Shown here in pieces: positions 8,190 through 17,766 of a stretch of 64,000 nucleotides of DNA. A program made the translations under genes and the position numbers. Source of the stretch: Sphingomonas pituitosa NBRC 102491 (GTDB taxonomy: Bacteria; Pseudomonadota; Alphaproteobacteria; Sphingomonadales; Sphingomonadaceae). The notes below the pieces were generated by a model. The model saw only the letters and a list, made by a program, of their open reading frames with translations. It searched no databases and was not told the DNA's origin. The DNA is taken from assembly GCF_001598435.1 (NCBI RefSeq), contig NZ_BCYY01000001.1, positions 124,001 to 188,000 on the forward strand, written 5' to 3'. How positions within the stretch are numbered: the first letter of the stretch is position 1; the number at the start of each line of letters is the position of its first letter.

Positions 8190-8676
8190 GCGGACGCGCC
8201 GCGCCGCCGCGACCCTCGCGCTGGCCTGTGCCTTGGGCTGGGCGCTGGGCGCCGCCCTCCCCGCCGCGGCGCAAGCGCCCGAGCCGCTGCCGCCCCGGGA
8301 ACAGCCCCGCGCCGAGGCACCGCCGCTCGACGCCGAGGAACAACTGCTGCTGGGCGACTGGCGCGTGACCGGTATCGACGGGCATCCGGTGGTGACCGGC
8401 AGCCGCGCCCGGCTGAAGCTGGAGGGGCTGCGGATCAGCGGCTATACCGGCTGCAACGCGCTGGGCGGCAACTACCGGGTTGAGCGCGGCTACCTCACCA
8501 CCGGCGGCGTGATCACCACCCGTCGCGCCTGCTCGGCGGCGCTGATGCGGCAGGAAAAGGCGCTGCTCGCGCTGCTCGACCAGCGCCTGGCGGTCCGCCA
8601 GAGCCATCGCGGGCGGCTGCTGCTGACGGGGCGGGATGGGACGACGCTGGTGCTGGTGCGAGCGGTGGCTAGCTGA
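8182..8676 (+). CDS. Secreted META (HslJ-like) domain protein
   Basis: A 164-residue exported protein. An N-terminal signal sequence (AAATLALACALGWALGAALPAAAQA) precedes a Pro/Glu-rich linker and a META domain: LLGDWRVTGIDGHPV, then GYTGCNALGGNYRV and TRRACSAALMRQEKALLALL. HslJ/META proteins are small periplasmic or outer-membrane proteins of poorly known role. The start at 8182 overlaps the methyltransferase stop by 8 bases; an ATG at 8158 would overlap more. It ends one base before the end of the convergent LysR gene. Confidence 0.83.
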   Translation: MLERTRRAAATLALACALGWALGAALPAAAQAPEPLPPREQPRAEAPPLDAEEQLLLGDWRVTGIDGHPVVTGSRARLKLEGLRISGYTGCNALGGNYRVERGYLTTGGVITTRRACSAALMRQEKALLALLDQRLAVRQSHRGRLLLTGRDGTTLVLVRAVAS

Positions 8677-8677
8677 G

Positions 8678-9574
8678 CTAAACGTCCGCTTCCGCGACGC
8701 CCTTCAGCCCTTCCGCAAGGGCGTCGAACACCACCCGGTAGCGGGTGCTGCGGCGCAGATCCTCGTGCATCACGATCCAGATCGGCAGCTGCAGATCGAA
8801 CGCATCCGGCAACACCCGGATCAGTGCCGGATCGCGACGCGCAACGACCGTCTGGCAAATTCCGATGCCGAACCCCGCACGCATCGCCTCGAACTGGGCC
8901 GCATCATTGTCCACCCGCAGCGCGAACATCGATCGATCCAGGTCCGGCAGCGACCGCATCGCCGCGCGGGTGAACGCCGTCTCGACATCGAAGCCGATCA
9001 CGTCGTGCGCGGCGAGATCGCGCAGCGACCGCGGGACGCCGCGCCGCGCCAGATAGGCCTGATGCGCGTGGAAGCCGATCTGCACCGAACCCACACGCTT
9101 CGCCACCAGCGCCTTCTGCACCGGCTCAGTCATCCGCACCGCAACGTCGGCACGACGCTGCAGCAGGTCGTCGATCTGGTCCGAAAGCGCCAGTTCGAAA
9201 GCCAACGCCGGATGCGCCTGGCGCAGGCCAGCCAGGATCGGCGGTAGATGCACCACGCCCACCGTCTGGCTGGCGCTGATCCGGACCACACCCTCGGCCT
9301 GGTGCGGCCGGCCTCTCCCACCCCGTTCCAGCGCCGCCGACGCAGCCACCAGCGCTTCGGCATGCGGTTGCAGAACCAGGGCATGCTCGGTTGGGGACAA
9401 GCCCCGCTGCGAGCGCACGAACAGGTCCTCCCCCAGCGAGCGCTCCAGCGCGTCGATATGCCGCGCAATGCTCGGCTGCGTCATGCCGAGCAGCCGCGCG
9501 GCACCCGACAGCGTTCCTGCCCGCAGCACGGCAGCGAAACTTCGATAGACGTCCCAGCTGATGTTCGAGTTCAT
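8678..9574 (-). CDS. LysR-family transcriptional regulator
   Basis: A 298-residue LysR regulator. The N-terminal winged helix has GTLSGAARLLGMTQPSIARHIDALERSLG, the family signature (quoted in two parts: helix GAARLLGMTQPSIARHIDAL, wing LFVRSQRGLSPTE). The C-terminal periplasmic-binding-like domain (about 90-298) would hold a small-molecule effector. It diverges from the epimerase gene and probably controls it and itself. A dyad overlapping its own start codon (9574-9589) is a likely binding site. The effector cannot be read from the sequence. Confidence 0.9.
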   Translation of the reverse strand: MNSNISWDVYRSFAAVLRAGTLSGAARLLGMTQPSIARHIDALERSLGEDLFVRSQRGLSPTEHALVLQPHAEALVAASAALERGGRGRPHQAEGVVRISASQTVGVVHLPPILAGLRQAHPALAFELALSDQIDDLLQRRADVAVRMTEPVQKALVAKRVGSVQIGFHAHQAYLARRGVPRSLRDLAAHDVIGFDVETAFTRAAMRSLPDLDRSMFALRVDNDAAQFEAMRAGFGIGICQTVVARRDPALIRVLPDAFDLQLPIWIVMHEDLRRSTRYRVVFDALAEGLKGVAEADV

Positions 9575-9589
9575 CTATTTTCGTATAGA
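9574..9589. promoter_or_regulatory. LysR-type dyad in the divergent promoter region
   Basis: TCTAT at 9574-9578 and ATAGA at 9585-9589 form a perfect inverted repeat across 6 bases, in a locally AT-rich gap. This is the T-Nx-A dyad form typical of LysR sites. It starts at the first base of the LysR coding region and lies about 85 bases before the epimerase start, consistent with autorepression and activation of the divergent gene. Confidence 0.5.
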
Positions 9590-9671
9590 CAATATCCGCT
9601 TTTATGCAATTTTCGTTGATCTTCCAAAGGGCCATTCCGGTGCGACGCAAGCTAGAGAATGGAGACACAGG

Positions 9672-10619
9672 ATGACCAATCGATCTGCCCTGATACTGGG
9701 CGCTACCGGCGGCATTGGCGGAGCCGTGATGGAAACCCTGGAAGCCAGGGGCTGGCACGTGAAGGCATTGCTCCGCAGGCCAGACGCAAAGCTGGCCGGG
9801 GCATGCGAGCGGATCGCCGGCGATGCGATGGATCCGAACGCGGTGGCGGCCGCGGCCAAGGGTGCCGATGTGATCGTCCACGCCGTCAACCCGCCGGGCT
9901 ACCGCGACTGGGACAAGCTGGTGTTACCGATGCTGGAGAACACGATCGCGGCTGCGCGGGCGACGGGTGCCCGCATCGTCCTGCCCGGCACCGTCTACAA
10001 TTTCGGACCGGATGCGTTCCCGACTATCGACGAGGAGGCACCGCAACGGCCCTTGACCCGCAAGGGCGCGATCCGCGTCGAAATGGAACGACGGCTCCGC
10101 GCCGCCGCCGATGCCGGAGACGCGCGGGTGCTGATCGTCCGCGCCGGCGATTATTTCGGCCCCAACGCTGCGAACAACTGGTTCTCGCAAGGCATGATCG
10201 TAGCGGGAAAGCGCCCGTCGATCGTCCGCCAACCGGGCCTCGCCGGCGTCGGACACCAATGGGCTTATCTGCCCGACGTGGCCGAAACCATGGTCCGGCT
10301 GCTTGAACGCCCTGCGTTGCCGGACTTCGCCCGTTTCCATATGCAGGGGCATTGGGATCCGGATGGCCGCCAAATGGCCGAGGCGATCACTGTTGCACTC
10401 GGCGCCCCCGCCACCCCGATCCGCGCGCTCGCTTGGTGGCAATTGCGTCTGGCCGCCCCGTTCCTGGTCACCGCGCGCGAACTGATGGAGATGCGCTATC
10501 TGTGGAAGGTGCCGCTCCGCTTGACGAACGACCGTCTGGTCGCCGCGCTCGGCACCGAGCCGCACACTCCCTTGGCGGATGCCGTCCGCACGACACTCGC
10601 AGGGCTTGGCTGCCTGTGA
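9672..10619 (+). CDS. NAD(P)-dependent epimerase/dehydratase-like atypical SDR
   Basis: A 315-residue Rossmann protein. The nucleotide-binding motif ALILGATGGIGGAV is at the very N-terminus, followed by DAMDPNAVAAAAKGADVIVHAV. The region that normally holds the catalytic Tyr-x-x-x-Lys reads PLTRKGAIRVEMERRL, so the classical pair is not evident. It may be a redox sensor or an atypical reductase. The ATG at 9672 follows AGACACAGG; an upstream frame from 9561 covers the regulator's promoter and is not conserved-looking. It is probably regulated by the divergent LysR protein. Confidence 0.8.
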   Translation: MTNRSALILGATGGIGGAVMETLEARGWHVKALLRRPDAKLAGACERIAGDAMDPNAVAAAAKGADVIVHAVNPPGYRDWDKLVLPMLENTIAAARATGARIVLPGTVYNFGPDAFPTIDEEAPQRPLTRKGAIRVEMERRLRAAADAGDARVLIVRAGDYFGPNAANNWFSQGMIVAGKRPSIVRQPGLAGVGHQWAYLPDVAETMVRLLERPALPDFARFHMQGHWDPDGRQMAEAITVALGAPATPIRALAWWQLRLAAPFLVTARELMEMRYLWKVPLRLTNDRLVAALGTEPHTPLADAVRTTLAGLGCL

Positions 10620-10650
10620 AGAGGATGGAAGCGATCGCGATCGGCAAGGT

Positions 10651-10669
10651 GGAGGGCTTTCGGCCCTCC
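10651..10669. terminator. Hairpin between convergent epimerase and rmuC genes
   Basis: GGAGGGC (10651-10657) pairs perfectly with GCCCTCC (10663-10669) around the loop TTTCG. No T-run follows on either strand, so it is terminator-like rather than a textbook intrinsic terminator. It lies between two gene ends, where a bidirectional transcription barrier would be useful. Confidence 0.4.
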
Positions 10670-10677
10670 GGCCCCCG

Positions 10678-12087
10678 TCACTCCGCCGCAGCCGCTTCCT
10701 CCACCTCGCCCTCACCCGGCGCCGGCAGTTCCGCCGTCGGCGCCCGCGCGATCACGTCGACCGTGTCGATCGCGTCCAGCGCGCTGTTGCCGGTATCCAC
10801 GTTGAGCGCCTGGAAGCGCCGCGCGGAGACCATCACCCGGCCTTCGAAGCTCGCGACGAACTTGTTGTAATTCTCCACGGCGCTGTTCAGCCCGCCGCCG
10901 ACGCGCTTGAGGTGGCCCGCCGCCGTCGCCAGCCGCTCGTACAGTTCCTTGCCCAGCTTGCCGACTTCGCGGGCATCCTCGGTCAGCTTCTGCTGGCGCC
11001 ACATCGCCGCCACGGTGCGGGCGAGCGGCAGGAAGGCCGAGGGGCCGGCGATGATCACCCGGTTGCGCGCCGCGCGCTCCCACAGCTCCATGTCCACTTC
11101 CAGCGCGCTGGACAGGAAATTGTCGCCCGGAATGTACATGATCACGAAATCCGGCGCCTTTTCGAACTGCGCCCAATAGGCCTTGCGCGACAGCGCGTCG
11201 GCATGGGTGCCCATTGCCCTGGCATGGGATTTCAGCGCGGCGGCGCGCTCCTCCGCCGTCACCGCCTCGGCCGCCTGGAGATAGCCGTCGAGCACGCACT
11301 TCACGTCGACGATCAGCTGCTGGTCGCCCGGCAGGCGGATGATGAAGTCCGGCCGCAGCATGCCGTCCTCGGTGGTCACCGAGACTTCGGACGCGAAATC
11401 GACATGGCCGGACAGCCCGGCGATCTCGATCAGGTTGCGGAACTGCTGCTCGCCCCAGCGGCCGCGCGTCTTGGGCGCGGCGCGGAGTGCGTTGACCAGC
11501 TTGGAGGTTTCGTCGCGCGTCTCGCCCAGGCTGGCATGGACGGCGGTGATCGCCTCGCGCAGCTGGCCATAGCTGTCGTGGCGGTCCTTCTCGACGCGCT
11601 GCAGCCCTTCCTCATAGCGCTTGAGCGTGGTGTCGATCGGCAGCAGCAGCGTGCGCAGCCGCTCCTCGTTCTTCTCGCCCGCCTGGTGGAAGCGCGCCTC
11701 GGCGCGTTCGAGGAAGGCGCGCTGCGTCTCGTCGAGCATCTTGGCGGCGGATTCGCGGAACTGACCGGCCATCATCTCGCGCGCGTTGACGAATTCGGTC
11801 AGCCGCTCCTCGAACGACCCCGCCTTGGCCTTGAGCTCGGCGAGCTCGATCCGCGCGGCGTCGCGCTCGTTGCGGAGCATCGCGGCTTCCTCGCGCAGCC
11901 GGGGGAGCTGGGCGACGCGTTCCTCGGCCATGGCGAGATCGGTGATGGCAGCCTTGAAATCGGCCTCGCGCCGGGCGCTCTCCGCCCGCGCCTCGCTCGT
12001 GCCGCGCGCACCGATCAGCCAGCCGACCACCACGCCCGCCACCAGGGCCACCATCACGAAACCAACGACGAACGGATCCAACACCAC
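10678..12087 (-). CDS. rmuC: DNA recombination protein RmuC
   Basis: An RmuC-family protein of about 469 residues. An N-terminal membrane anchor (VVGFVMVALVAGVVVGWLIG) is followed by a coiled coil (about 30-175) and the RmuC nuclease-fold domain with KTRGRWGEQQFRNLIE, LPGDQQLIVDVKC and VIMYIPGDNFLSSAL. RmuC limits inversions at short repeats in E. coli. The C-terminus is Ala/Glu-rich. The start is uncertain among GTG 12087, GTG 12084 and TTG 12081; GGGAG lies 2-8 bases before them. It is followed by a hairpin and is convergent with the epimerase. Confidence 0.92.
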   Translation of the reverse strand: MVLDPFVVGFVMVALVAGVVVGWLIGARGTSEARAESARREADFKAAITDLAMAEERVAQLPRLREEAAMLRNERDAARIELAELKAKAGSFEERLTEFVNAREMMAGQFRESAAKMLDETQRAFLERAEARFHQAGEKNEERLRTLLLPIDTTLKRYEEGLQRVEKDRHDSYGQLREAITAVHASLGETRDETSKLVNALRAAPKTRGRWGEQQFRNLIEIAGLSGHVDFASEVSVTTEDGMLRPDFIIRLPGDQQLIVDVKCVLDGYLQAAEAVTAEERAAALKSHARAMGTHADALSRKAYWAQFEKAPDFVIMYIPGDNFLSSALEVDMELWERAARNRVIIAGPSAFLPLARTVAAMWRQQKLTEDAREVGKLGKELYERLATAAGHLKRVGGGLNSAVENYNKFVASFEGRVMVSARRFQALNVDTGNSALDAIDTVDVIARAPTAELPAPGEGEVEEAAAAE

Positions 12088-12213
12088 ATCTCCCGGGAAC
12101 AGGACGCGAACTTACCTCCCGGCGGACGGCGCCGCAAGGGCGGTAGCGGTCGGTTCGGCGCGGGTTGGGGCGCGTTCGGTGGATAAGTGGCGGACGTCCG
12201 TCGCCCCAACCAT

Positions 12214-12310
12214 CGTCATTCCGGCGAAAGCCGGAATCCATTGAGGTCGCCGTCTTGGTTTCGGCCGCGACGTGGTGGCGAATGGATCCCGGCTTTCGCC
12301 GGGATGACGG
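12214..12310. repeat. Inverted-pair intergenic repeat, CGTCAT family (97 bp)
   Basis: The left unit (12214-12244) reads CGTCATTCCGGCGAAAGCCG then GAATCCATTGA. The right unit (12281-12310) is the same element reversed: AATGGATCCCGGC...GCCGGGATGACGG. Each unit is itself a hairpin (CCGGC/GCCGG). The inner spacer is unrelated to that of the other pairs. The outer span is 97 bp, nearly the same as for the pairs at 34952 and 55147. It lies between rmuC and def. Confidence 0.85.
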
Positions 12311-12333
12311 CAATTAGGGAGTGCGCGCCGCCC

Positions 12334-12858
12334 TCAGGCCGCCTTGCGCGCCTTGTTGAGCTTCTTCAGCAGCATGTCGCGCTTCAGCCGCGAGAGATGG
12401 TCGAGGAACACGATGCCCTCCAGATGGTCCATCTCGTGCTGGATGCAGGTGGCGAGCAGACCCTCGAAGACCTCGTCATGGGCCTCGCCCTTCTCGTCGA
12501 GCCAGGTCACGCGGCAGCGCGCGGGGCGCTCGACATCGGCGAACTGGTCGGGGACGGACAGGCAGCCCTCGGTATAGACCGAATAGTCCTCGGCGGGCTC
12601 GTGGATCTCGGGGTTGATGAAGACGCGCGGGTGCCGGATCGGCTTGCCCTCCTCATCCTCTTCCTCCTGCAGGTCCATCACGATCAGCCGCTTGGGCACG
12701 CCAACCTGGATGGCGGCGAGGCCGATGCCGGGGGCATCGTACATCGTATCGAACATGTCGCCGATCAGCGCGCGAACGTCGTCATCGACGTTTCCGACAG
12801 GGGTGGAGACGAGACGCAGACGCGGATCGGGTACTTCGACGATAGGAAGGATGGCCAT
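12334..12858 (-). CDS. def: Peptide deformylase
   Basis: Removes the formyl group from nascent proteins; a metalloenzyme of 174 residues. All three family motifs are present: GIGLAAIQVG (motif I), EGCLSVP (motif II, with the metal-binding Cys) and QHEMDHLEG (motif III, HExxH). It lies close to fmt, which adds the formyl group, as in many bacteria, although here recR and strand orientation separate them. The start Met fits MAILPIVEVPDPRLR of homologues. The C-terminus is Lys-rich. Confidence 0.96.
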   Translation of the reverse strand: MAILPIVEVPDPRLRLVSTPVGNVDDDVRALIGDMFDTMYDAPGIGLAAIQVGVPKRLIVMDLQEEEDEEGKPIRHPRVFINPEIHEPAEDYSVYTEGCLSVPDQFADVERPARCRVTWLDEKGEAHDEVFEGLLATCIQHEMDHLEGIVFLDHLSRLKRDMLLKKLNKARKAA

Positions 12859-12889
12859 CGCCCAAATTTAGGAGCGCGGCCCCAAGGCG

Positions 12890-13486
12890 TCAAGCAACCG
12901 GGCGGCGCGCACGGAGCGCCTGGGCGAGCGTGCCTTCGTCAAGATAGTCGAGCTCGCCCCCCACCGGCAGGCCGTGCGCGAGCTGGGTGACGCGGATCGG
13001 GAAGGACTCCAGCCGTTCCGAGACATAGTGCGCGGTGGTCTGGCCCTCGAGCGTGGCGTTCATCGCCAGGACGACCTCGTCGATGCCGCCCGCGCTCACG
13101 CGGCGGACCAGCGCATCGATGCGCAAATCCTCGGGCCGCACCCCGTCGAGCGCGGAGAGCTTGCCGCCGAGCACATGGAAGCGGCCGGGGAACAGCCGCG
13201 CACGGTCGAGCGCCCAGAGGTCGGCAACTTCCTCCACCACGCACAGCGACCGGTCGTCGCGGCGCGGATCGGCGCAGATCGCGCACGGGTCGTGCGTGTC
13301 GACATTGCCGCAGATGTGGCACGTCGTGAGCTTCTGGCTGACCGCGCTCAGGGCGGCGAGCAGCGGGTCGAGCGTCGTCTCGCGCTTCTTCAGGAGGTGC
13401 AGCACCGCCCGCCGCGCCGATCGCGGCCCGAAACCGGGCAGCCGCGACAGGGCCTGGGTCAAAGCTTCGATTTCGGGAGACGCCAT
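12890..13486 (-). CDS. recR: Recombination mediator RecR
   Basis: RecR loads RecA at gaps together with RecO. The protein has 198 residues, the family length. It has the helix-hairpin-helix region [17 protein letters not shown], a four-Cys zinc finger ([16 protein letters not shown]), a TOPRIM domain beginning [15 protein letters not shown], and a Walker-B-like C-terminal part ending in [19 protein letters not shown] 13486 (MASPE) is chosen to match usual N-termini; ATG 13492 is only two codons upstream. The usual neighbours dnaX and ybaB are absent. It is divergent from fmt. Confidence 0.95.
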   Translation of the reverse strand: MASPEIEALTQALSRLPGFGPRSARRAVLHLLKKRETTLDPLLAALSAVSQKLTTCHICGNVDTHDPCAICADPRRDDRSLCVVEEVADLWALDRARLFPGRFHVLGGKLSALDGVRPEDLRIDALVRRVSAGGIDEVVLAMNATLEGQTTAHYVSERLESFPIRVTQLAHGLPVGGELDYLDEGTLAQALRARRPVA

Positions 13487-13540
13487 CTGCATGACATAGG
13501 GGCTTGCATGCGCGCCTGCCAAGCGGTTGAGGGGGGCATG

Positions 13541-14443
13541 ATGCGCATCGTCTTCATGGGAACCCCCGATTTCGCCGTGCCGGTACTCGACGCGCTTGTC
13601 GAAGAAGGTCACGAAATCGTCACCGCCTACAGCCAGCCGCCCCGCCCCGGCGGCCGGCGCGGCAAGGTACTGACCCCCTCCCCGGTCCACGCCCGCGCCG
13701 AGGCGCTGGGGATCGAGGTGCGCACGCCGCTCAGCCTCAAGGGCGCGGAGGAGCAGGCGGCGCTGGCGGCGCTCGATGCCGATGTCGCGGTGGTCGCTGC
13801 GTACGGCCTGATCCTGCCCAGGGCGGTGCTGGCGGCGCCGCGGCTGGGGTGCCTCAACGTTCATGGCTCGCTGCTCCCGCGCTGGCGCGGCGCGGCGCCG
13901 ATCGAGCGCGCGATCCTCGCCGGGGATGCGGAGACCGGCGTCGGCATCATGCAGATGGAGGCCGGGCTCGATACCGGCCCGGTGCGGCTGGAGGGCCGTA
14001 CGCCGATCGAACGCAAGACCGCCGGCGAGCTCCGCGCCGAGTTGAGCGCGCTGGGCGCACGGCTGATGGTGGCGGTGCTCGCCGATTTCGAGGGGCACCC
14101 GGCGCGGCCGCAGCCCGAGGACGGCATCACCTATGCGTCGAAGATCGACAAGGCCGAGGCGCGGCTGGATTTCACCCGCAGCGCGGTCGAGGTCGAGCGC
14201 GCGGTGCGGGCATTCAACCCGGCGCCGGGTGCGTTCTTCGAGCTGAACGGCGAACGCTTCCGCATCCACGCCGCCGATCTGGTGGACGCGAGCGGCCCGG
14301 CGGGCGTCGTGGGTGAAGACCTGCTGATCCATTGCGGCGAGGGTGCGATCCGGCCGACGCTGATCCAGCGCGCCGGCCGCGGCGTGATGACGGTCGCCGA
14401 GCTGTTGCGCGGCTTGCCGATCCCGGCGGGAACGCAGCTTTGA
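13541..14443 (+). CDS. fmt: Methionyl-tRNA formyltransferase
   Basis: Formylates initiator Met-tRNA using 10-formyl-tetrahydrofolate. The 300-residue protein starts [19 protein letters not shown] and has the catalytic region [19 protein letters not shown], followed by [15 protein letters not shown], and a C-terminal OB-like domain. An adjacent ATG at 13538 is an alternative start; GGGGGG lies directly upstream. Its TGA overlaps the TTG start of truA (TTGA), so translation is probably coupled. Functionally it pairs with def, 0.7 kb away on the other strand. Confidence 0.96.
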   Translation: MRIVFMGTPDFAVPVLDALVEEGHEIVTAYSQPPRPGGRRGKVLTPSPVHARAEALGIEVRTPLSLKGAEEQAALAALDADVAVVAAYGLILPRAVLAAPRLGCLNVHGSLLPRWRGAAPIERAILAGDAETGVGIMQMEAGLDTGPVRLEGRTPIERKTAGELRAELSALGARLMVAVLADFEGHPARPQPEDGITYASKIDKAEARLDFTRSAVEVERAVRAFNPAPGAFFELNGERFRIHAADLVDASGPAGVVGEDLLIHCGEGAIRPTLIQRAGRGVMTVAELLRGLPIPAGTQL

Positions 14444-15186
14444 CCCGCTTCGCCCTGACGGTGGAGTTCGACGGCCGCCCCTTCATGGGCTGGCAGCGGC
14501 AGGATCACGGCCCCAGCGTCCAGCAGGCGATCGAGGACGCAGCCTATGCGGTGACTGGCGAGGACGTGGTGGTCCATGCCGCCGGCCGCACCGATGCCGG
14601 CGTGCACGGGCTGGGCATGCGCGCGCATGTCGACATCGCCAAGCCGATCGCGCCGTTCCGGCTGATGGAGGCGCTGAATGCGCGGGTACGCCCCCACCCG
14701 GTGGCGATCCTCGCCTGCGAAGAAGTGCCAGACGATTGGCACGCGCGTTTCTCGTGCCTTAGCCGCCATTATGAATATCGGATCGTAATGCGGCGCGCGC
14801 CTCTCACCTGGGAAAAGGGGCTTGCCTGGCGCCTGTCCGGGCCGCTCGACCTAGCGGCGATGCAGGCGGCGGCGGCCTATCTGGTCGGCCGCCACGACTT
14901 CACCACCTTCCGCTCGGCGCATTGCCAGGCGGAGAGCCCCGTGCGCACGCTCGACCGGCTGGACGTGGTGCAGACGGGTGAGCGGATCAGCGTGTTCGCC
15001 TCGGCGCGCTCGTTCCTGCACCATCAGGTGCGATCGATGGTCGGATGCCTGTCGCTGGTCGGCCAGGGCAAATGGGCGCCGGAGGACGTGCGCGACGCGC
15101 TGGAGGCACAGGACCGAACCACGCTGGGCCTGAACGCGCCACCAGACGGCCTGTTTTTCCTTCGGGCAGAATATCCTAGCGCGTGA
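14440..15186 (+). CDS. truA: tRNA pseudouridine(38-40) synthase
   Basis: Makes pseudouridine at positions 38-40 of the tRNA anticodon stem. The 248-residue protein has the catalytic motif [19 protein letters not shown] with the nucleophilic Asp, and [13 protein letters not shown] near the C-terminus. The start is TTG at 14440, inside the fmt stop as TTGA: conserved residues [18 protein letters not shown] begin immediately after it and no ATG precedes them usefully. The gene end overlaps the convergent RNA methyltransferase gene by 11 bases. Confidence 0.93.
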   Translation: MTRFALTVEFDGRPFMGWQRQDHGPSVQQAIEDAAYAVTGEDVVVHAAGRTDAGVHGLGMRAHVDIAKPIAPFRLMEALNARVRPHPVAILACEEVPDDWHARFSCLSRHYEYRIVMRRAPLTWEKGLAWRLSGPLDLAAMQAAAAYLVGRHDFTTFRSAHCQAESPVRTLDRLDVVQTGERISVFASARSFLHHQVRSMVGCLSLVGQGKWAPEDVRDALEAQDRTTLGLNAPPDGLFFLRAEYPSA

Positions 15187-16372
15187 ACTTCGCCGCCAGC
15201 TCGACATGGGTAGACCAGCGGAACTGCCCTACCGGCTGGACCCAGTCGAGCCGATAGCCGCCCTTGCACAAAACCTCCGCATCGCGCGCGAAGGTGCTGG
15301 GATTGCAGGAAACATAGGCGATGATCGGCGCCTTGGAAGCTGCCAGTTCGCCCACCTGCTCGCGCGCCCCTGCCCGCGGCGGATCCAGCACCACGGCGTC
15401 GAACCGGTCCAGCTCCGCGCTCGTCACCGGCCGCCGGAAAAGGTCGCGGTGATCGCCGAATACTTGCCGCCCCGCCGCCCCGGCCGCCGCCTTGAGCGAC
15501 AGGATCGCGTCGCGCGCCGCCTCGCCGGCATAGACCCGCGCCTTGTCCAGCGCGAAGGTGAAGGTGCCGAGGCCGGCGAACAGATCCGCCACGGTCCGGG
15601 CCTCGCCGACGATGTCGCACACTGCCGCCACCAGTGCCGCCTCGCCCTCGGGCGTGGCCTGGAGGAAGCTGCCGCTCGGCATCGGTACGGCAACGCCGCC
15701 CAGCGTGATCGTGACCGGCACCGGCTCCCAGCGCGCGGTCGGGCCGAAGCCCTCGTCGATCGCGAAGCGTGCCAGCCGCTCGGCCTGCGCGAACGCCGTG
15801 ATCGCCTCCGCCGCCGCCAGTCCCTCGGGATCGATGCCCTCGACCAGCACGTCGCGACCCTGGTCGCTCAGCGCGAGGTGGACGTTCACCCGCCGCGCAT
15901 CGGGCAACAGCGTCGCGAACAGGCGGCGCAGCGGCGCCAGCAGCGCGAACAACTCGGGCGCCAGCACATGGCATTCGGTGAGGTCGATCAGCTTGTGGCT
16001 GCCCGCTTCGGTAAAGCCGATCCGCACCTGCTTGCCGCGCCGCTCGGCGTGGAGCGTGGCCCGGCGGCGCGTGTGCGGCGGCGAGAGCAACGGCGTGCGG
16101 ATCTCCGTGTCGAGCCCTTGCGCGGCAAGCGCGGTACCGATGCGTTCGCCGAGGAAGCGGCTCCACGCCGCATCGTCGAGGTGCTGGAGCTGGCAGCCGC
16201 CGCAGCTCGGGAAGTGCTGGCAGGGGGGCGTCTGGTGATGCGGGCCGAAGCGGATCGCGCCGTTCTCGCCCACCCAGTCGCCCGGCGCGGTGAGGGGGAA
16301 ATGCCGGCCGTCGCTGGTAACCCCATCGCCTCGCGCGGCGACGCGCACCACTTCGACTTCGCTCACAGACAT
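15176..16372 (-). CDS. Iron-sulphur RNA (uracil-5)-methyltransferase, RlmD/RumA family
   Basis: A class I SAM methyltransferase of 398 residues. It has a Cys cluster [10 protein letters not shown] for a [4Fe-4S] centre, the SAM-binding [13 protein letters not shown], the [12 protein letters not shown] loop, and the catalytic [14 protein letters not shown] with its Cys nucleophile. The target is probably uridine in 23S rRNA or tRNA; the sequence alone does not separate RlmC/RlmD/TrmA roles. A TRAM-like domain is short or absent at the N-terminus. ATG 16372 lies 10 bases inside the end of the upstream nnr gene. Confidence 0.9.
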   Translation of the reverse strand: MSVSEVEVVRVAARGDGVTSDGRHFPLTAPGDWVGENGAIRFGPHHQTPPCQHFPSCGGCQLQHLDDAAWSRFLGERIGTALAAQGLDTEIRTPLLSPPHTRRRATLHAERRGKQVRIGFTEAGSHKLIDLTECHVLAPELFALLAPLRRLFATLLPDARRVNVHLALSDQGRDVLVEGIDPEGLAAAEAITAFAQAERLARFAIDEGFGPTARWEPVPVTITLGGVAVPMPSGSFLQATPEGEAALVAAVCDIVGEARTVADLFAGLGTFTFALDKARVYAGEAARDAILSLKAAAGAAGRQVFGDHRDLFRRPVTSAELDRFDAVVLDPPRAGAREQVGELAASKAPIIAYVSCNPSTFARDAEVLCKGGYRLDWVQPVGQFRWSTHVELAAKFTR

Positions 16373-17766
16373 TCCGAACACGCTTCCGCCAGTTGAGCGA
16401 CGAGCTGATCGGCGAAAAAGGCCGGGCCCGCAAGCTGCGCCGCGCGCCCGTGCAGCCAGACTGCCGCCGCCGCGGGTTCGACGCCGCTGCCGCCCTGCCC
16501 GATCTGCGCCCCCAACACTCCGGCGAGCACGTCGCCGGTCCCCGCCGTCGAGAGCCAGGAAGAGGCGCCGGCAAGCACGCGGACGCTGCCGTCCGGACCC
16601 GCAATCACCGTGTCTCCGCCCTTGTGGATCACCGTTGCGCCGCTGGCCGCTGCGGCCTGGAGGGTGCGATCGATCTTGCTGCCCGATCCGCCGAACATCC
16701 GGTCGAACTCGCCGGCATGCGGGGTGATCCACACCGGCGCCTCGCGCGCCGCCAGCGCTGCGGCGGCACCGGTGCCGAGCAGACTCAGCGCATCGCCGTC
16801 CAGCACCATCGGCTTGTCGGCAGCGAGCCCGACGCGCAGGAACGCCTCCGCCCGCCGATCACGGCCCAGGCCGGGGCCGAGCACCACGGCATCGATCCGG
16901 TCGCCGGCGAGGAAGTCGGCAAGGTCGTCGGCATCGTCGATCGTCCGGCGGACCAGCGCGTCCGGCGCCGGCCCGGCCGGCTCAGGCCCGGCGAGCATCA
17001 CATAGCCTGCGCCGCTTGCCATTGCCGCGCGCGCCGCGAGCCGCCCCGCTCCGGGCATCGCGCCTTCGACCACGGCGACGAGCCCCCGGCTGTACTTGTG
17101 GCTCTGCGGTCCCGGCGTCGCCAGTTTCGGCCTGCAGACGGTGCGCCAGCCGGATTCCACGGGAATGCCGATATCAGCCAGCAGCACATGGCCGCAGCGC
17201 GACAGCCCGTCGTCCAGCACATGCGCCGGCTTGAGCGCGCCGAGCGCCACCGTCGCATGCACTCCGCGCGGCGCGCCGAGTTCGGCACCACTGTCGGTAT
17301 CCATGCCCGATAGCAGGTCGATCGCGAGCGTGAAGTCGGCGCCGCGCACCAGTTCGGCAAGGACGGCAGCGATGCTGCGCTCCAGCGGCCGGGTGATGCC
17401 GATGCCGAACAGCCCGTCGATCACCACGGGCCGCACCGGCGCGCCGTAGAGCGACGTGGTCGGCCCGTCCCAGCGCGCGTGCATCCTTTCGGCGGCGCCG
17501 GGCTTGGGCGATCCCGACGCGGCAACCAGCACGTCGAGCCCGGCTTCCTGCAAATATCGAGCAACGACATAGGCGTCGCCGCCATTGTTGCCGGGCCCTG
17601 CGAGCACCAGCACCGGGCGCCCCATGGCAAAGCGCAGCGCTTCACGGGCGACGGCGGCACCGGCGCGCTCCATCGCTTCGTCCTGGGACATGCCGCGCGC
17701 GAACGCAGCCTCCTCGGCGGCACGCATCGCATCGGCAGTAAGGATCGGGGCGTCGGGCGGGATCAT
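16363..17766 (-). CDS. nnr: Bifunctional NAD(P)HX epimerase/dehydratase (NnrE-NnrD fusion)
   Basis: Repairs hydrated NAD(P)H: the N-terminal YjeF-type domain (about 1-205) epimerises NAD(P)HX and the C-terminal ribokinase-like domain (about 215-467) dehydrates it with ADP or ATP. The first shows VLAGPGNNGGDAYVVARYL and IDGLFGIG; the second shows VLGPGLGRD, TPHAGEFDRMFG and the nucleotide motif STAGTGDVLAGVLGA. The fusion is the usual bacterial form. ATG 17766 forms an ATGA overlap with the upstream lipoprotein gene. Confidence 0.94.
   Translation of the reverse strand: MIPPDAPILTADAMRAAEEAAFARGMSQDEAMERAGAAVAREALRFAMGRPVLVLAGPGNNGGDAYVVARYLQEAGLDVLVAASGSPKPGAAERMHARWDGPTTSLYGAPVRPVVIDGLFGIGITRPLERSIAAVLAELVRGADFTLAIDLLSGMDTDSGAELGAPRGVHATVALGALKPAHVLDDGLSRCGHVLLADIGIPVESGWRTVCRPKLATPGPQSHKYSRGLVAVVEGAMPGAGRLAARAAMASGAGYVMLAGPEPAGPAPDALVRRTIDDADDLADFLAGDRIDAVVLGPGLGRDRRAEAFLRVGLAADKPMVLDGDALSLLGTGAAAALAAREAPVWITPHAGEFDRMFGGSGSKIDRTLQAAAASGATVIHKGGDTVIAGPDGSVRVLAGASSWLSTAGTGDVLAGVLGAQIGQGGSGVEPAAAAVWLHGRAAQLAGPAFFADQLVAQLAEACSECL

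Noticed and set aside
12890..14332. A RecR protein with a 280-residue N-terminal extension
   Set aside because: The extension is antisense to fmt and lacks any domain; RecR is complete from 13486.
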